DNA of 64,000 nt from Betaproteobacteria bacterium (GTDB lineage Bacteria; Pseudomonadota; Gammaproteobacteria; Burkholderiales; Rhodocyclaceae), in NCBI GenBank assembly GCA_028065725.1, contig JAPTVL010000094.1:1-64000 (forward strand). Reading direction: 5' to 3'. The position numbers were made by a program, and so were the translations under genes. The notes under the pieces are model-generated. The model ran no database searches. It was not told the origin of the DNA and was given only the letters and a program-made list of their open reading frames with translations. This document shows, piece after piece, positions 9,099-20,507 of this stretch; position 1 is the first letter of the stretch, and every line of letters begins with the position of its first letter.

Positions 9099-10232
9099 AT
9101 GGCCGTCAATCTCCTCGATTTCGATGCGGAAGGCCTGAGCGCCTGGTTCGCGCAGCAGGGCGAGAAGCCCTTCCGCGCGCGCCAGGTGTTGCGCTGGATG
9201 CATCAACGCGGGGAGAGTGATTTCAATGCGATGACCGATGTCGCCAAGTCGCTGCGCGAGAAGCTCGGCACCTTGGCCACCGTGTCGCCACCGCCGACTG
9301 TCAGCGACAAGCTGTCCGACGACGGCACGCGCAAGTTTCTGTTCGACGTCGGCAATCGCAATGCGGTGGAAACCGTCTTCATCCCCGAGGACGACCGCGG
9401 CACGCTGTGCGTTTCCTCGCAGGCCGGCTGTGCGCTCGAATGCGCGTTTTGTTCGACCGGCCGCCAGGGCTTCAACCGGAACCTGGGCACGGCCGAAATC
9501 ATCGGCCAGCTCTGGCAGGCCAATCGCGCCCTGAAGCATGACCTGGAACCCGGCCAGTCTGATGAGCGGGTCATCAGCAATGTGGTGCTGATGGGCATGG
9601 GCGAGCCGCTGGCCAACTTCGACAATCTGGTGCCGGCGCTGCGTCTGATGCTCGACGACAATGCCTACGGCCTGTCGCGGCGGCGCGTCACGGTATCGAC
9701 CTCGGGCATCGTGCCGGCCATGGACCGGCTGGCCGAGGCCTGCCCGGTAGCCCTCGCGGTATCGCTGCACGCGCCGACCGACGGCCTGCGCGACAAGCTG
9801 GTGCCGATCAACCGCAAGTATCCGCTGGCCGACCTGATGGCCGCCTGTCAGCGCTATCTGATCCATGCGCCGCGCGATTTCATCACCTTCGAATACGTGA
9901 TGCTGGATGGCGTCAACGACAGCGATGCCGATGCGCGGGCGCTGCTGCACCTGGTGCGCGACGTGCCCTGCAAGTTCAATCTGATTCCGTTCAACCCCTT
10001 CCCGGCTTCCGGCTTCCATCGATCCCCGGCGGAGCGGGTCCGACGCTTTGCCTCGATCCTGATCAATGGCGGTATCGTCACCACGACGCGCAAGACGCGC
10101 GGCGACGACATCGATGCCGCCTGCGGACAACTGGCAGGCAAGGTGCAGGATAAATCGCGGCGCGTTTCGCGCAGCGCTGGTTTCACCATCGCGTCGGCCG
10201 GTATTCCTCCAGGAGTGGAACTGCACTTATGA
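9099..10232 (+). CDS. rlmN: Dual-specificity 23S rRNA/tRNA adenine C2-methyltransferase RlmN
   Basis: The 377-residue radical-SAM enzyme methylates C2 of A2503 in 23S rRNA and A37 in a subset of tRNAs. The CxxxCxxC cluster ligands are C111, C115 and C118, followed by GMGEPLAN. The C-terminal cysteine in DAACGQLAG is the expected methyl-carrying residue near 355. The stop overlaps the pilF ATG by 4 nt. The rlmN-pilF-rodZ-ispG-hisS order is widespread in beta- and gammaproteobacteria. Confidence 0.97.
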   Translation: MAVNLLDFDAEGLSAWFAQQGEKPFRARQVLRWMHQRGESDFNAMTDVAKSLREKLGTLATVSPPPTVSDKLSDDGTRKFLFDVGNRNAVETVFIPEDDRGTLCVSSQAGCALECAFCSTGRQGFNRNLGTAEIIGQLWQANRALKHDLEPGQSDERVISNVVLMGMGEPLANFDNLVPALRLMLDDNAYGLSRRRVTVSTSGIVPAMDRLAEACPVALAVSLHAPTDGLRDKLVPINRKYPLADLMAACQRYLIHAPRDFITFEYVMLDGVNDSDADARALLHLVRDVPCKFNLIPFNPFPASGFHRSPAERVRRFASILINGGIVTTTRKTRGDDIDAACGQLAGKVQDKSRRVSRSAGFTIASAGIPPGVELHL

Positions 10233-11014
10233 ACAAGACCATCGTCGCGCTTTCAATGGTGCTGTTGACCGGTTGTACGGCGACCGGTTCCGGTTCCGGG
10301 CAGGGAGCGCAGCAGGCCGTTTCGGCGCAGCCGGCGGCAAGCGAGCAGCAGCAGCGGGCCAAGGTGCATACCGAACTCGGGTCGCTGTACATGCTCGACG
10401 GCCGTTTCGCGATTGCGCTTGAGGAAGCGCGCATTGCGCTTGCGGCGGATTCGGGCTATGCACCAGCCTATACCCTGCTCGCCCTGACCCACATGATGAT
10501 GGGCGAAAATTCGCTGGCGGAGGAGAACTTTCAACAGGCCTTGCGCCTGGCGCCGGGCGATCCCGAGATCAGCAACAACTATGGCTGGTTTCTTTGCCAG
10601 ACCGGCCGCGAGCAGCTTTCGATCAATCACTTCATGGCGGCGGCGAAGAACCCGCTGTACACGACGCCGACCAAGCCGTTCACCAACGCGGGCATTTGTT
10701 CGGTGCGCCTGAAGAACGACAAGGCCGCCGAAGACTATCTGCTGACGGCATTGCGCCTGTCGCCGACCAATACCCAGGCGCTGTACTTTCTGGCGGACAT
10801 TGCCTATCGCAAGGGCCGCTATTCCGAGGCGCGCCAGTGGGCCACCGATATTGAAAAAATGATCGAGCCCACCGCCGAAGTGATCTGGCTGGCATTGCGC
10901 ATCGAGCGCAAACTGGGCAACCGCGAAGCCGAGGCCCGCTATGCGTCGCAGTTGCGGCGCCGCTTCGCCGCCTCCCCGGAACAACGTCTGCTGACGCAGG
11001 GACAGTATGACTGA
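10229..11014 (+). CDS. pilF: Type IV pilus biogenesis TPR lipoprotein PilF/PilW
   Basis: The 261-residue outer-membrane lipoprotein starts with a lipoprotein signal and lipobox LLTGC (C16), followed by a Gly/Ser/Gln-rich spacer and about six tetratricopeptide repeats. It matches the PilF/PilW pilotin that helps assemble the PilQ secretin. It is translationally coupled to rlmN (ATGA overlap) and overlaps the next gene by 8 nt. No other pilus gene is in the window, which is usual for this locus. Confidence 0.9.
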   Translation: MNKTIVALSMVLLTGCTATGSGSGQGAQQAVSAQPAASEQQQRAKVHTELGSLYMLDGRFAIALEEARIALAADSGYAPAYTLLALTHMMMGENSLAEENFQQALRLAPGDPEISNNYGWFLCQTGREQLSINHFMAAAKNPLYTTPTKPFTNAGICSVRLKNDKAAEDYLLTALRLSPTNTQALYFLADIAYRKGRYSEARQWATDIEKMIEPTAEVIWLALRIERKLGNREAEARYASQLRRRFAASPEQRLLTQGQYD

Positions 11015-11879
11015 CGCACAAATGGCGGCAGGCCCCGAGACCGGATCCGACTATCCTGCTGTGGCTGAGATGACGGAAGGGCTTGCGCCGATCGAGCCGG
11101 ACTCGCCGGGGGCCGTGCTGCGACGTGCGCGGGAAGCGCGCGGCCAGTCGATTGCCGATGCCGTGCAAGTGATCCGTTTCAGCGCACACCAGATCGAGGC
11201 TCTGGAGCGCGATGATTACGCCAGCCTGCCGGGACCCACCTCGGTGCGCGGCCTGGTGCGCAACTATGCCAAGTTCCTCAAGCTCGACGCCACGCCGCTT
11301 CTGGCGCAACTTGAACCGGCGGTGCCGGTTGCCGAGGCCGACGTGCGCCCGCCCACCAATATGGGCGAAGCCGAACAACCGACCATCGTTGAACGGCTGT
11401 CCTTCAGCCTGATTCTGACGGGCATATTCATTGTGGCGCTGGTGCTGGCAGGCTACTGGTATCTCAGCTTGCCCGACCATGATGGCTTGGTTCCGGGTGC
11501 GCGCAGCCCGGGTGATCGCATTCCGGTGGCAGCGCCCAGTCCGCTAGTCGCTCCTGCTGCGGTACCGGTTATTGCGCCGACGCCAGCGGTGGTTGCCGAA
11601 GACCAGCCCGCCAGCGCCGGGGTGGCATCCGTGATGCCGCCTTTCGCCGGCCTGCGCGTCGAATTCGACGATCGCTCATGGATCGAGATCCGCGATGCGA
11701 CGCAAAAGATCGTGTATGTCGGCGAGTATCCGGCCGGTACGCGGCAAAACGTCGAGGGCAAGGCGCCGTTCCAGGTCTGGATCGGCAAGGCCTCCGGCGT
11801 GCGCCTGTTCATGGGTGAGCGCAGTATCGATCTCAAGCCGCATACCCGCGAAGAAGTCGCCCGGTTCAGCCTGGAATGA
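11007..11879 (+). CDS. rodZ: RodZ-like cytoskeletal helix-turn-helix membrane protein
   Basis: The 290-residue protein has the RodZ layout. A cytoplasmic Cro-like HTH (about 30-95, with the [11 protein letters not shown] signature) is followed by one transmembrane helix (about 131-153), a Pro/Ala-rich periplasmic linker and a C-terminal DUF4115-type domain (from about 210). RodZ links MreB to the rod-shape peptidoglycan machinery. The start overlaps pilF by 8 nt and the stop overlaps ispG by 4 nt. The linker is shorter than in E. coli RodZ (337 residues). Confidence 0.88.
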   Translation: MTDAQMAAGPETGSDYPAVAEMTEGLAPIEPDSPGAVLRRAREARGQSIADAVQVIRFSAHQIEALERDDYASLPGPTSVRGLVRNYAKFLKLDATPLLAQLEPAVPVAEADVRPPTNMGEAEQPTIVERLSFSLILTGIFIVALVLAGYWYLSLPDHDGLVPGARSPGDRIPVAAPSPLVAPAAVPVIAPTPAVVAEDQPASAGVASVMPPFAGLRVEFDDRSWIEIRDATQKIVYVGEYPAGTRQNVEGKAPFQVWIGKASGVRLFMGERSIDLKPHTREEVARFSLE

Positions 11880-13120
11880 GCGAGATGGACAGAGTTTCGC
11901 GGGTCCGGCGTGCCAGCCGGCTCGCCATGGTGGGGAAAGTCGGCGTTGGCGCTACGGCGCCGATCGTTATCCAGTCGATGACCAATACCGATACCGAGGA
12001 TGTGTTTGCCACCTCGATGCAGGTCGCGCAACTGGCGCGCGCCGGTTCGGAACTGGTGCGCATCACGGTCAATACGCGCGAAGCCGCCGCTGCGGTACCG
12101 AAGATTCGCGAACGCTTGGCGCAAATGAACATCGATGTGCCGCTGATCGGCGACTTCCATTTCAACGGCCACAAGTTGCTGGCCGAGCACCCGGCGTGCG
12201 CCGAGGCCCTGGCCAAGCTGCGCATCAATCCGGGCAACGTCGGCAAGGGCGCCAGGCGCGACGAGCAGTTCGCCCAGCTGATCGAAATCGCCTGCCGCTT
12301 CGACAAACCGATTCGCATCGGGGTGAACTGGGGCAGCCTCGATCAGTCGCTGCTCGCGCGCATCATGGACGAAAACGCCCAGCGTGCCGAGCCCAAGGAT
12401 GCCACCGAGATCATGCGCGAAGCGATGGTCACGTCCGCCCTGGAGTCGGCGGCACGGGCCGAGGAACTCGGTCTGGTCGCCAACCGCATCGTGCTTTCGT
12501 GCAAGGTCTCGGGCGTGCAGGACCTCATTGAGATTTATCGTGAACTGGCGGCGCGCTGCGACTACCCCCTGCATCTGGGGCTGACCGAGGCCGGCATGGG
12601 CAGCAAGGGCATCGTCGCCTCGACCGCGGCACTCAGCGTGCTGCTGCAGGAAGGCATCGGCGACACGATACGCGTCTCGCTGACGCCCGAGCCGAACGGC
12701 GACCGTACGCGCGAAGTCATCGTCGCCCAGGAAATCCTGCAGACCATGGGGCTGCGCGCCTTCACGCCGCTCGTGGCGGCCTGTCCCGGTTGCGGCCGCA
12801 CCACCAGCACGGTATTCCAGGAACTGGCGCAGGACATTCAGGGCTATGTGCGCGAGCGCATGCCGGAATGGCGCCTGACGCGCGTCGGCGTCGAGAACAT
12901 GACGCTGGCCGTGATGGGCTGCGTGGTCAATGGCCCCGGCGAAAGCAAGCATGCCAGCATCGGCATCTCGCTGCCCGGCACCGGCGAGGCGCCGGTGGCC
13001 CCGGTCTATGTCGATGGCGAGCGGGTCATCACGCTGCGCGGCGACAACATCGCCGCCGAGTTCCGCCAGATCGTCGACGACTATGTGGCAAGAAAATATC
13101 CGGAAAGAGCGAGTCATTGA
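11876..13120 (+). CDS. ispG: 4-hydroxy-3-methylbut-2-enyl-diphosphate synthase
   Basis: The 414-residue protein is the sixth enzyme of the MEP isoprenoid pathway. It converts 2-C-methyl-erythritol 2,4-cyclodiphosphate to HMBPP using a [4Fe-4S] cluster. Cluster ligands are seen in ACPGCGRT and [10 protein letters not shown]. The [12 protein letters not shown] opening is characteristic. It lies between rodZ-like and hisS, the normal order, with an ATGA overlap at its start and a 45-nt gap to hisS. Confidence 0.97.
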   Translation: MSEMDRVSRVRRASRLAMVGKVGVGATAPIVIQSMTNTDTEDVFATSMQVAQLARAGSELVRITVNTREAAAAVPKIRERLAQMNIDVPLIGDFHFNGHKLLAEHPACAEALAKLRINPGNVGKGARRDEQFAQLIEIACRFDKPIRIGVNWGSLDQSLLARIMDENAQRAEPKDATEIMREAMVTSALESAARAEELGLVANRIVLSCKVSGVQDLIEIYRELAARCDYPLHLGLTEAGMGSKGIVASTAALSVLLQEGIGDTIRVSLTPEPNGDRTREVIVAQEILQTMGLRAFTPLVAACPGCGRTTSTVFQELAQDIQGYVRERMPEWRLTRVGVENMTLAVMGCVVNGPGESKHASIGISLPGTGEAPVAPVYVDGERVITLRGDNIAAEFRQIVDDYVARKYPERASH

Positions 13121-13165
13121 TCACGACGGGCACCGAGTCAGCGTGCCTGCCGGGATAACAAAACC

Positions 13166-14473
13166 ATGAGCCAGACACTGCAAGCCATCCGCGGCATGAA
13201 CGACATCCTGCCGGTCGACGCCGAACTCTGGGAGCAGTTCGAGGAGACCGTGCGCGACTGGCTGCGCGCCTATGGCTATCGTCCGATCCGCATGCCGATG
13301 GTCGAGCCGACGCCGCTGTTTGCCCGCGCCATCGGTGAAGTCACCGACATCGTCGAGAAGGAAATGTATTCCTTCGAAGATGCCCTGAACGGCGAAAGCC
13401 TGACGCTGCGTCCGGAAGGCACGGCGTCCTGCGTGCGCGCCGTGCTGCAGCACAATCTGCTTTACGACGGACCCAAGCGCCTGTGGTACATGGGGCCGAT
13501 GTTCCGCCACGAACGGCCGCAGAAAGGCCGTTACCGCCAGTTCCATCAGGTGGGGGTGGAGGCCATGGGCTTTGCCGGCCCCGACATCGATGCCGAGCAG
13601 ATTGCGATGTGCGCGCGCCTGTGGGACGACCTCGGGCTGGAAGGCATCCGGCTCGAAATCAATTCGCTGGGGCAGAGCGAGGAGCGCGCGCGCCATCGCG
13701 CTGACCTGCTCGCCTATCTCGAAGCGCATCGCGACCAGCTCGATGCCGATGCCCAGCGCCGCCTGCACAGCAATCCCCTGCGCATCCTGGACACCAAGAA
13801 CCCGGCGCTGCAGGCACTGGTCGAGGCGGCGCCGAAGCTGATCGACTATCTCGGCGAGGAATCGCTCAAGCATTTCGAGGGCGTGCAGCAACTGCTCAAG
13901 GATGCGGTGGTTCCCTACCGCATCAATCCGCGCCTGGTGCGCGGCCTGGACTACTACAACCTCACCGTATTCGAGTGGGTTACCGATCAGCTCGGCGCGC
14001 AGGGCACGGTCTGCGCCGGCGGCCGCTACGACGGCCTGGTCGCGCAGCTTGGCGGCAAGCCCGCGCCGGCCTGCGGCTTCGCCATGGGCATCGAGCGCCT
14101 GCTGGCGCTGTGGCAGGATCAAGGCCATCGCCACGAAACGCCGGTGCCCGATGCCTATCTGGTGCATCAGGGCGAGGCCGCCGGACGTTTTGCCTTTCGC
14201 GCCGCCGAAGCCCTGCGCAGCGCCGGCTTCGCGATCCATCTGCATTGCGGCGGCGGCAGCTTCAAGTCGCAAATGAAAAAAGCCGACAGCTCCGGCGCGC
14301 CGATTGCGTTGATAGTCGGCGATGACGAGACGGCGGCCAACGAGGTCAGCGTGAAGCTCCTGCGCGCTGGCCTCGACCAGCCGGCCGCGCAGGTGCGTGT
14401 GAGCTTCGACGATCTGGCCGATCATCTCGGCGAAATTCTTTTCCCCCTGGAAGACGACAATGGCAACTTATGA
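13166..14473 (+). CDS. hisS: Histidine-tRNA ligase
   Basis: The 435-residue class II synthetase charges tRNA-His. It opens with [11 protein letters not shown] and shows motif 2 ([20 protein letters not shown]), the histidine-binding blocks [12 protein letters not shown] and CAGGRYDGL, and motif 3 ([10 protein letters not shown]), then the anticodon-binding domain (from about 330). Length is typical. The 3' end overlaps yfgM by 14 nt. Confidence 0.98.
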   Translation: MSQTLQAIRGMNDILPVDAELWEQFEETVRDWLRAYGYRPIRMPMVEPTPLFARAIGEVTDIVEKEMYSFEDALNGESLTLRPEGTASCVRAVLQHNLLYDGPKRLWYMGPMFRHERPQKGRYRQFHQVGVEAMGFAGPDIDAEQIAMCARLWDDLGLEGIRLEINSLGQSEERARHRADLLAYLEAHRDQLDADAQRRLHSNPLRILDTKNPALQALVEAAPKLIDYLGEESLKHFEGVQQLLKDAVVPYRINPRLVRGLDYYNLTVFEWVTDQLGAQGTVCAGGRYDGLVAQLGGKPAPACGFAMGIERLLALWQDQGHRHETPVPDAYLVHQGEAAGRFAFRAAEALRSAGFAIHLHCGGGSFKSQMKKADSSGAPIALIVGDDETAANEVSVKLLRAGLDQPAAQVRVSFDDLADHLGEILFPLEDDNGNL

Positions 14474-15125
14474 TCTGGAAGAACAGGAACAGCTCGACGA
14501 GCTGAAAACCTGGTGGAAGATGTACGGCAACCTGGTGACCGGAATTCTGGTCGCGGTGGCGCTTGCGGTGGCTGGCTGGCAGGGCTGGAACTGGTGGCAG
14601 CGGCAGCAGGCGGTCAAGGCCTCGGTAGTGTTCTCCGGTCTGCAAACGGCGGCCATGCAGCGCGACGCCAAGCGTGCGCGCGAACTGGCGGGTGAGTTGA
14701 TCGACAAGTACTCCGTTACGGCCTATGCCGGCATGGGGGCGCTGCTCGCGGCGAAGATCCAGGTCGATGCGGGAGACGCGCAGAATGCCCGGGCGCAACT
14801 GGCCTGGGCGGCGGAGAACGCCAAGGATCCCGGCCTGCGTGACCTGGCGCGGCTGCGGCTGGCCACGGTGATGCTCGATGCCAAAGCCTACGACGATGCC
14901 ATGAAGCAGCTTGCCGCCGAACCGGGCGCGACATTTGCGCCACGCTTCGCGGAACTGCGTGGCGACGTGTTTGCCGCCCAGGGCAAATCCGCCGAGGCAC
15001 GCAACGCCTATGACACGGCGATCGCCAAATTCGATGCATTGGCCAAGGACGACGAAACCCGGCAGCGCGCCGGATACAAGGAAGCAGTCCAGGCCAAGCG
15101 CGACTCGCTCGGGGCGGCCAAGTGA
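14460..15125 (+). CDS. yfgM: YfgM-like tetratricopeptide membrane protein
   Basis: The 221-residue protein has a short cytoplasmic segment ([14 protein letters not shown]), one transmembrane helix (about 22-45) and a periplasmic TPR-like helical domain. It matches the YfgM family, an ancillary SecYEG/PpiD-associated chaperone factor. Position between hisS and bamB is the family's conserved place. Start overlaps hisS by 14 nt. The stop overlaps the bamB GTG start (GTGA). Confidence 0.9.
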   Translation: MATYDLEEQEQLDELKTWWKMYGNLVTGILVAVALAVAGWQGWNWWQRQQAVKASVVFSGLQTAAMQRDAKRARELAGELIDKYSVTAYAGMGALLAAKIQVDAGDAQNARAQLAWAAENAKDPGLRDLARLRLATVMLDAKAYDDAMKQLAAEPGATFAPRFAELRGDVFAAQGKSAEARNAYDTAIAKFDALAKDDETRQRAGYKEAVQAKRDSLGAAK

Positions 15126-16276
15126 AAATGCGGACCGCACCATGGCTGGCGCTTGGGGCAGGCCTGTTGCTCGCCGGGTGCTCGACCGTGGAAAAACTCA
15201 ATCCATTCAGCTCCAGCGCACCGAAGGTCAAGCCGACGGAACTGGCGGCGATCCAGCCGACGGCCGAGCTGCGGAGCACGTGGCAGGCCAGTGTCGGCAG
15301 CGCCGGTACCTACACCTTGTCGCCCGCCGTGGTGGATGACAGTGTCTATGCGGCGGCCAGAGACGGCACCGTGGCCCGCTTCGATGGCGGCCGCCAGGTT
15401 TGGCGCATCGCCGCCGGCCAGCCGATCTCCGGCGGCGTTGGCAGTGACGGCAAGCTCGTCGTGGTGGGGACGCCCAAGGGCGAAGTGCTGGCCTTCGATG
15501 CAGCCACCGGTCGCGAGACATGGAAGGCCCGCGTGAGCTCGGAAGTACTCGCCGCGCCGGCGGTGGCCGACGGTCTGGCGATCGTGCGCTCCGGAGACTC
15601 GCGCATCTTCGGCTTCGACGCCGTGGATGGCAAGCGGCGCTGGGTGTATCAGCGCAGCACACCGACGTTGTCGCTGCGCTCCAACGTCGGCGTGCTGCCG
15701 GCCGGAAAAGTCACGCTGGCCGGTTTTCCCGGCGGCAAACTGGTGGCGATCGCCAACAACAACGGTGCCGCCGTATGGGAAGTGACGGTCGCCCTGCCCA
15801 AGGGGGCCACCGAACTGGAGCGCGTCGCCGATGTCACCAGTTCGCCGGTGATCAGCGGTACGACCGTCTGTGCCGCGGCCTTCCAGGGGCGCGCCGCCTG
15901 CTTCGACAGCAACAGCGGCAACACGCTTTGGTCGCGCGACATGTCGTCCAGCGCTGGCCTCGACATCGATACCCGCTACGTTTACGTCACCGATGACAAG
16001 GGTGCGGTGCACGCGCTGGACCGCAACAGCGGCGCCAGTGTCTGGAAGCAGGACAAGCTGGCCCTGCGCGGACTTTCGCGCCCCCTGGCGATTGGCGGCC
16101 AGGTGGCGGTCGCCGACTATCAGGGCGTGGTGCATCTGCTGCGTCACGAGGATGGAGCGTTTGCCGCGCGCGCCACGACCGACGGCAGCCCGGTGCGGGC
16201 CGATCCGGTACGCTTCGGTGCCGGCCTGCTGGTGCAGACCGCGAATGGCGGGCTGTATGCGCTGGAAGCCCGGTAG
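15122..16276 (+). CDS. bamB: Outer membrane assembly lipoprotein BamB
   Basis: The 384-residue protein has a lipoprotein signal with lipobox LLAGC (C20) and an eight-bladed beta-propeller built from PQQ-like repeats (for example LAFDAATGRETWKARV and ALDRNSGASVWKQD). BamB is part of the BAM complex that inserts beta-barrel proteins into the outer membrane. The GTG at 15122 sits in a GTGA overlap with yfgM. An ATG two codons later is an alternative start. Confidence 0.94.
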   Translation: MKMRTAPWLALGAGLLLAGCSTVEKLNPFSSSAPKVKPTELAAIQPTAELRSTWQASVGSAGTYTLSPAVVDDSVYAAARDGTVARFDGGRQVWRIAAGQPISGGVGSDGKLVVVGTPKGEVLAFDAATGRETWKARVSSEVLAAPAVADGLAIVRSGDSRIFGFDAVDGKRRWVYQRSTPTLSLRSNVGVLPAGKVTLAGFPGGKLVAIANNNGAAVWEVTVALPKGATELERVADVTSSPVISGTTVCAAAFQGRAACFDSNSGNTLWSRDMSSSAGLDIDTRYVYVTDDKGAVHALDRNSGASVWKQDKLALRGLSRPLAIGGQVAVADYQGVVHLLRHEDGAFAARATTDGSPVRADPVRFGAGLLVQTANGGLYALEAR

Positions 16277-16324
16277 CCGTTCGATGATCCGTTTTGCAGT
16301 CAGGGCCGCGGGTGTCGGCCTAGC

Positions 16325-17683
16325 ATGAAACCTACTCTGGTGATCGTCGGCCGGCCCAACGTCGGCAAGTCGACCCTGTTCAACCGTCTTACGCGCTCGC
16401 GCGATGCGTTGGTGGCCGACCAGCCGGGCCTGACCCGGGATCGCCATTACGGACACGGCCGGCTGGGGAACAAACCCTATCTGGTGGTCGATACCGGCGG
16501 CTTCGAGCCGCAGGCCAAAGAAGGCATCGTGCACGAAATGGCGCGCCAGGCCGAGGCCGCGATTGCCGAGGCCGACGTATTGATCTTCGTGGTCGATGTG
16601 CGCAACGGTCTGGTGCCGCAGGACAAAGTCATCGCCGAGCTGCTGCGTCGCAGCGGGCGCCCGGTGCTGCTTGCCGCCAACAAGGGCGAGGGCATGGACC
16701 GCGCGGTGGTCGCTGCGGAGTTCTTCGAGCTTGGTTGCGGGGCACCCTGCGTGATTTCGTCGGCGCATGGCGAAGGCGTGCGCGAGCTGGTCGAGCTTGC
16801 GCTGGAGCCGTTTCCCGAGCACAGCGAGGCCGATGATGATGCAGCGGGACCGAGGGTGGCGATTGCCGGCCGGCCCAATGTCGGCAAGAGCACCCTGATC
16901 AATACCCTGCTCGGCGAAGAGCGTGTGATCGCCTTCGACATGCCGGGCACCACGCGCGATGCGATCGAGGTGCCGTTCGAACGCAACGGCCGCGCCTACA
17001 CGCTGATCGATACGGCGGGCCTGCGGCGCAAGGGACGGGTATTCGAGACCATCGAGAAATTTTCGGTGATCAAGACCCTGCAGGCCGTCGAGGAAGCCAA
17101 CGTGGTGGTGCTGATGGTCGACGCCACCCAGGAAATTTCCGATCAGGATGCGCACATCGCCGGCTTCATCATCGAGGCCGGGCGCGCGCTGGTGGTCGCC
17201 GTGAACAAGTGGGATGCGGTGGACGCCTATCGCCGCGAGCGCGTCAAGGAAGACATCACGCGCAAGCTGAACTTTCTCGGATTCGCCCGTGTGCATTACG
17301 TTTCGGCGCTCAAGGGGCAGGGCATCGCGGGCATTCTGTCTTCGGTGGATAAGGCCTATGCCGCTGCGATGGCAAAGATGTCCACGCCCAAGCTGACCCG
17401 CGTGCTGATCGCTGCCCAGGAAAAGCAGACGCCGCCGCGTCACGGGGCCTTCCGTCCCAAGCTGCGCTATGCCCATCAAGGCGGCAGCAATCCGCCGATC
17501 ATCGTGATTCACGGCAACGCCCTGGACCATGTGCCGGATTCATACACCCGCTATCTCGAGCGCTATTTCCTCGAGGCCTTCAAGCTGCAAGGCACGCCGC
17601 TGCGGATTCAGTACAAGACCAGCAAGAATCCCTTTGCCAACGAAGATCGGCCGGCAAAGAAAAAGCTGCGGCGCGAAAAGTGA
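16325..17683 (+). CDS. der: Ribosome biogenesis GTPase Der (EngA)
   Basis: The 452-residue protein has two tandem GTPase domains, with P-loops GRPNVGKST at residues 9-17 and 182-190. Both domains carry DTGG/DTAG switch motifs and (N/V)NKWD-like base-recognition motifs (AANKGEG in the first, VNKWD in the second). A KH-like C-terminal domain ends in a basic tail (KKKLRREK). Der acts in 50S subunit maturation. It follows bamB after 48 nt and precedes hfq after 82 nt. Confidence 0.97.
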   Translation: MKPTLVIVGRPNVGKSTLFNRLTRSRDALVADQPGLTRDRHYGHGRLGNKPYLVVDTGGFEPQAKEGIVHEMARQAEAAIAEADVLIFVVDVRNGLVPQDKVIAELLRRSGRPVLLAANKGEGMDRAVVAAEFFELGCGAPCVISSAHGEGVRELVELALEPFPEHSEADDDAAGPRVAIAGRPNVGKSTLINTLLGEERVIAFDMPGTTRDAIEVPFERNGRAYTLIDTAGLRRKGRVFETIEKFSVIKTLQAVEEANVVVLMVDATQEISDQDAHIAGFIIEAGRALVVAVNKWDAVDAYRRERVKEDITRKLNFLGFARVHYVSALKGQGIAGILSSVDKAYAAAMAKMSTPKLTRVLIAAQEKQTPPRHGAFRPKLRYAHQGGSNPPIIVIHGNALDHVPDSYTRYLERYFLEAFKLQGTPLRIQYKTSKNPFANEDRPAKKKLRREK

Positions 17684-17765
17684 AAGTCGGCGCCGGTGGC
17701 ACGGCGCCACAAAATCGATTACAGTATTTGACTGAAAAACCAGCAATCCTCAAAGGATCACCAAC

Positions 17766-18002
17766 ATGAGTAATAAAGGGCAAATGCTACAAGACCCGTT
17801 TCTGAACACGCTGCGTCGTGAACACGTTCCGGTTTCCATCTACCTGGTCAATGGCATCAAGTTGCAGGGGCAGATCGAATCTTTCGACCAGTATGTGGTT
17901 CTGCTCAAGAATACGGTGACCCAGATGGTGTACAAGCACGCGATTTCCACCGTCGTTCCCGCGCGTCCGGTCAATTTTGCCCAGGAAGCCGACGCCGATT
18001 GA
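17766..18002 (+). CDS. hfq: RNA chaperone Hfq
   Basis: The 78-residue Sm-like protein forms a hexamer that pairs small RNAs with mRNAs. The Sm1 ([20 protein letters not shown]) and Sm2 ([10 protein letters not shown]) motifs are intact, including the Q and F residues of the proximal face. An AAAGGA Shine-Dalgarno lies about 8 nt before the ATG. Neighbours der upstream and hflX downstream are the classic order. Confidence 0.98.
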   Translation: MSNKGQMLQDPFLNTLRREHVPVSIYLVNGIKLQGQIESFDQYVVLLKNTVTQMVYKHAISTVVPARPVNFAQEADAD

Positions 18003-18047
18003 CCGCCCCGTGCCGCGGTCGGCGATCGCCATGAGGCGCTCGCCCTG

Positions 18048-19163
18048 ATGTTCGAGCGTCCCGCCAGTGGCGAAAATGCGGTTCTGGTGCAGCTCGATTT
18101 CGGTGAAGGCGACTTCGCCGAGCGTCTTTCCGAGTTCAACCTGCTGGTCGGCAGCGCCGGCGCGCGGCCACTGGCCGTGATTTCCGGCAAACGGGCGCGA
18201 CCGGATCCGGCGCTGTTCGCCGGCAAGGGCAAGGTGGCCGAGATCGGCGAGGCGGTGCGTCTGCATGCAGCGGATGTCGTGGTGTTCAACCATGAATTGG
18301 CGCCGGGCCAGCAACGCAACCTGGAACGCACCCTGGAATGCCGCGTCGTCGATCGCAGCAGCCTGATTCTGGATATCTTCGCCTTGCGCGCCAAGAGCCA
18401 TGAAGGCAAGCTGCAGGTCGAGCTGGCCCAACTGCAGCATCTGGCCACCCGCCTGGTGCGCGGCTGGACCCACCTCGAGCGGCAAAAGGGCGGTATCGGC
18501 TTGCGCGGCCCGGGTGAAAAGCAGCTCGAGACCGACCGGCGTCTGCTCGGCAAGCGCGTGTCCCTGCTCAAGGATCGCCTGAAACAGCTCGAACGACAGC
18601 GTGCCGTGCGCAGGCGCGCGCGTACGCGCGGCGAGGTGCTGGCGATTTCCCTGGTCGGCTATACCAACGCCGGCAAGAGCACCCTGTTCAACGCCCTGAC
18701 CAAGGCCGGCGCCTATGCCGCCGACCAGTTGTTCGCCACCCTGGATACCACCTCGCGCCGGTTGTTTGTCGAAGCCGCCGGTCCGATCGTGATTTCCGAT
18801 ACGGTCGGCTTCATTCGCGATCTGCCGCATGCGCTGGTGGCGGCATTTCAGGCCACGCTGGAAGAGACCGCGCAAGCCGATCTGCTGCTGCACGTGGTCG
18901 ATTCCGCGAGCCCCGACCGCGATCAGCAGATTCAGGCCGTCGATGCGGTGCTGCAGGAGATCGGTGCGCGCGAGGTGCCGCAGATTCTGGTGTGGAACAA
19001 GATCGATCTGACGGCGGCCGGCCCGGCAATCGAGCGTGACGACTGTGGTAACATTTCCGCCGTTCGACTCAGTGCCCGCAGCGGAGCGGGGCTGTCCATG
19101 CTGCGCGAGGCATTGGCCGAGGTGGCAAGCCGGCATCATGACCTTCCCGCTGCCGCCGCCTGA
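18048..19163 (+). CDS. hflX: Ribosome-associated GTPase HflX
   Basis: The 371-residue protein has the N-terminal HflX subdomain with the glycine-rich linker (KGGIGLRGPGEKQLETDRR) and then a GTPase domain with P-loop GYTNAGKST at residues 204-212, DTVGF and VWNKID. HflX splits stalled ribosomes, notably after heat stress. The start follows hfq by 45 nt in the usual hfq-hflX-hflK-hflC cluster. Confidence 0.96.
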   Translation: MFERPASGENAVLVQLDFGEGDFAERLSEFNLLVGSAGARPLAVISGKRARPDPALFAGKGKVAEIGEAVRLHAADVVVFNHELAPGQQRNLERTLECRVVDRSSLILDIFALRAKSHEGKLQVELAQLQHLATRLVRGWTHLERQKGGIGLRGPGEKQLETDRRLLGKRVSLLKDRLKQLERQRAVRRRARTRGEVLAISLVGYTNAGKSTLFNALTKAGAYAADQLFATLDTTSRRLFVEAAGPIVISDTVGFIRDLPHALVAAFQATLEETAQADLLLHVVDSASPDRDQQIQAVDAVLQEIGAREVPQILVWNKIDLTAAGPAIERDDCGNISAVRLSARSGAGLSMLREALAEVASRHHDLPAAAA

Positions 19164-19229
19164 GAAATCTCTTACCGTTTCCCCTTCTTCTACTACCCAA
19201 ACCATATACACGTGATAGCCGGAATCCTC

Positions 19230-20507
19230 ATGTCTCTCAACGACCACGGCTGGGGCAATCAGCCCGGTGGCGGCAAGCGCGGTGGCGGCAATCAAGGCCC
19301 TCCCGATCTCGAAGAACTCTGGCGCGATTTCAATCGCCGCCTGTCCGGCCTGCTTGGCAAGAAGGGCGGCAACGGCGGTGACAGCGGCGGAGGCGACGGC
19401 GGGAACCGTATGCCCACGCTCAGCCCGAGGCAGTTCGGCGGCGGCATCGGCATTATCCTGATGCTGGTCGCCGTGGTTTGGCTGGGCAGCAGCTTCTACA
19501 TCGTCGATGCCTCGCAGCGTGGTGTGGTGCTCCAGTTTGGCCGGTTCAAGGAGACTACCGAACCCGGATTGCGCTGGCGCCTGCCGTGGCCGATCCAGAG
19601 CCACGAGATCGTCAACCTGACGGGAGTGCGCACGGTCGAAGTCGGCTACCGCGGTGCGGACAAGAACAAGGTTCTCAAAGAAGCCTTGATGCTGACCGAT
19701 GACGAGAACATCGTCATGGTGCAGTTCGCGGTACAGTACCTGCTCCGGGATCCCAAGGCCTATCTGTTCAACAACCGTCATCCCGATGATGCAGTCATGC
19801 AGGCGGCGGAGACGGCGATTCGCGAGGTGGTGGGCAAGAACAAGATGGACTTCGTGCTCTATGAGGGACGCGACCAGATCGCCGCGAACACGCAGAAGCT
19901 GATCCAGGAAATTCTCGATCGCTACGACACGGGGATTCAGGTGCGCTCGGTCAACATGCAAAGCACCCAGCCGCCGGAACAGGTGCAGGCCGCCTTCGAC
20001 GATGCCGTCAAGGCCGGACAGGATCGCGAGCGGCAGAAGAACGAAGGCCAGGCCTACGCCAACGACGTGATTCCCCGCGCGCGCGGCGCCGCCTCGCGCT
20101 TGATGGAAGAGGCCACCGGCTATCGGCAGCGCATCATCGTGACTGCCGAAGGCGATGCCTCGCGCTTCAAGCAGATCCTGACCGAATACAGCAAGGCGCC
20201 GGAAGTGACGCGCAGCCGCATGTACCTCGAAACCGTGCAACAGATCTATGCCAACACCAGCAAAGTGATGCTCGACGCCAAGGGATCGGGCAATCTGCTT
20301 TACTTGCCGCTCGACAAGCTGATGCAGGCGGCCGGGGCACCTATGGCCGTACCGGCGGCAACCGAAGCGGCGCTGGTGCCGCAGCGTAGCCCGCTATCCG
20401 GATCTGCGGCTGCCGCGCTGGATGCACCGCCACAGACAGAGCGTTCGGCACCGGGTGACGCGCGCTCGCGCGGCAACCTGGGCTCGCGCGAGCGGGGAGA
20501 ACGATAA
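19230..20507 (+). CDS. hflK: Membrane protease modulator HflK
   Basis: A 425-residue type II membrane protein of the SPFH/prohibitin family that, with HflC, surrounds and restrains FtsH. It has a Gly-rich cytoplasmic N-terminus, one membrane helix (about 70-92), an SPFH domain and a coiled region. An in-frame GTG 18 nt upstream exists, but the ATG at 19230 (MSLNDHGWG) gives the normal family start. The stop codon shares one base with the hflC ATG (TAATG). Confidence 0.96.
   Translation: MSLNDHGWGNQPGGGKRGGGNQGPPDLEELWRDFNRRLSGLLGKKGGNGGDSGGGDGGNRMPTLSPRQFGGGIGIILMLVAVVWLGSSFYIVDASQRGVVLQFGRFKETTEPGLRWRLPWPIQSHEIVNLTGVRTVEVGYRGADKNKVLKEALMLTDDENIVMVQFAVQYLLRDPKAYLFNNRHPDDAVMQAAETAIREVVGKNKMDFVLYEGRDQIAANTQKLIQEILDRYDTGIQVRSVNMQSTQPPEQVQAAFDDAVKAGQDRERQKNEGQAYANDVIPRARGAASRLMEEATGYRQRIIVTAEGDASRFKQILTEYSKAPEVTRSRMYLETVQQIYANTSKVMLDAKGSGNLLYLPLDKLMQAAGAPMAVPAATEAALVPQRSPLSGSAAAALDAPPQTERSAPGDARSRGNLGSRERGER

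Noticed and set aside
15008..17530. Very long open frame on the minus strand opposite yfgM-bamB-der
   Set aside because: It is antisense to three well-supported genes. High GC content produces such stop-free frames. The translation is rich in His/Arg/Gln and shows no domain.
17787..20240. Very long open frame on the minus strand opposite hfq-hflX-hflK
   Set aside because: It mirrors real genes in another frame, with no family motifs and no ribosome site.
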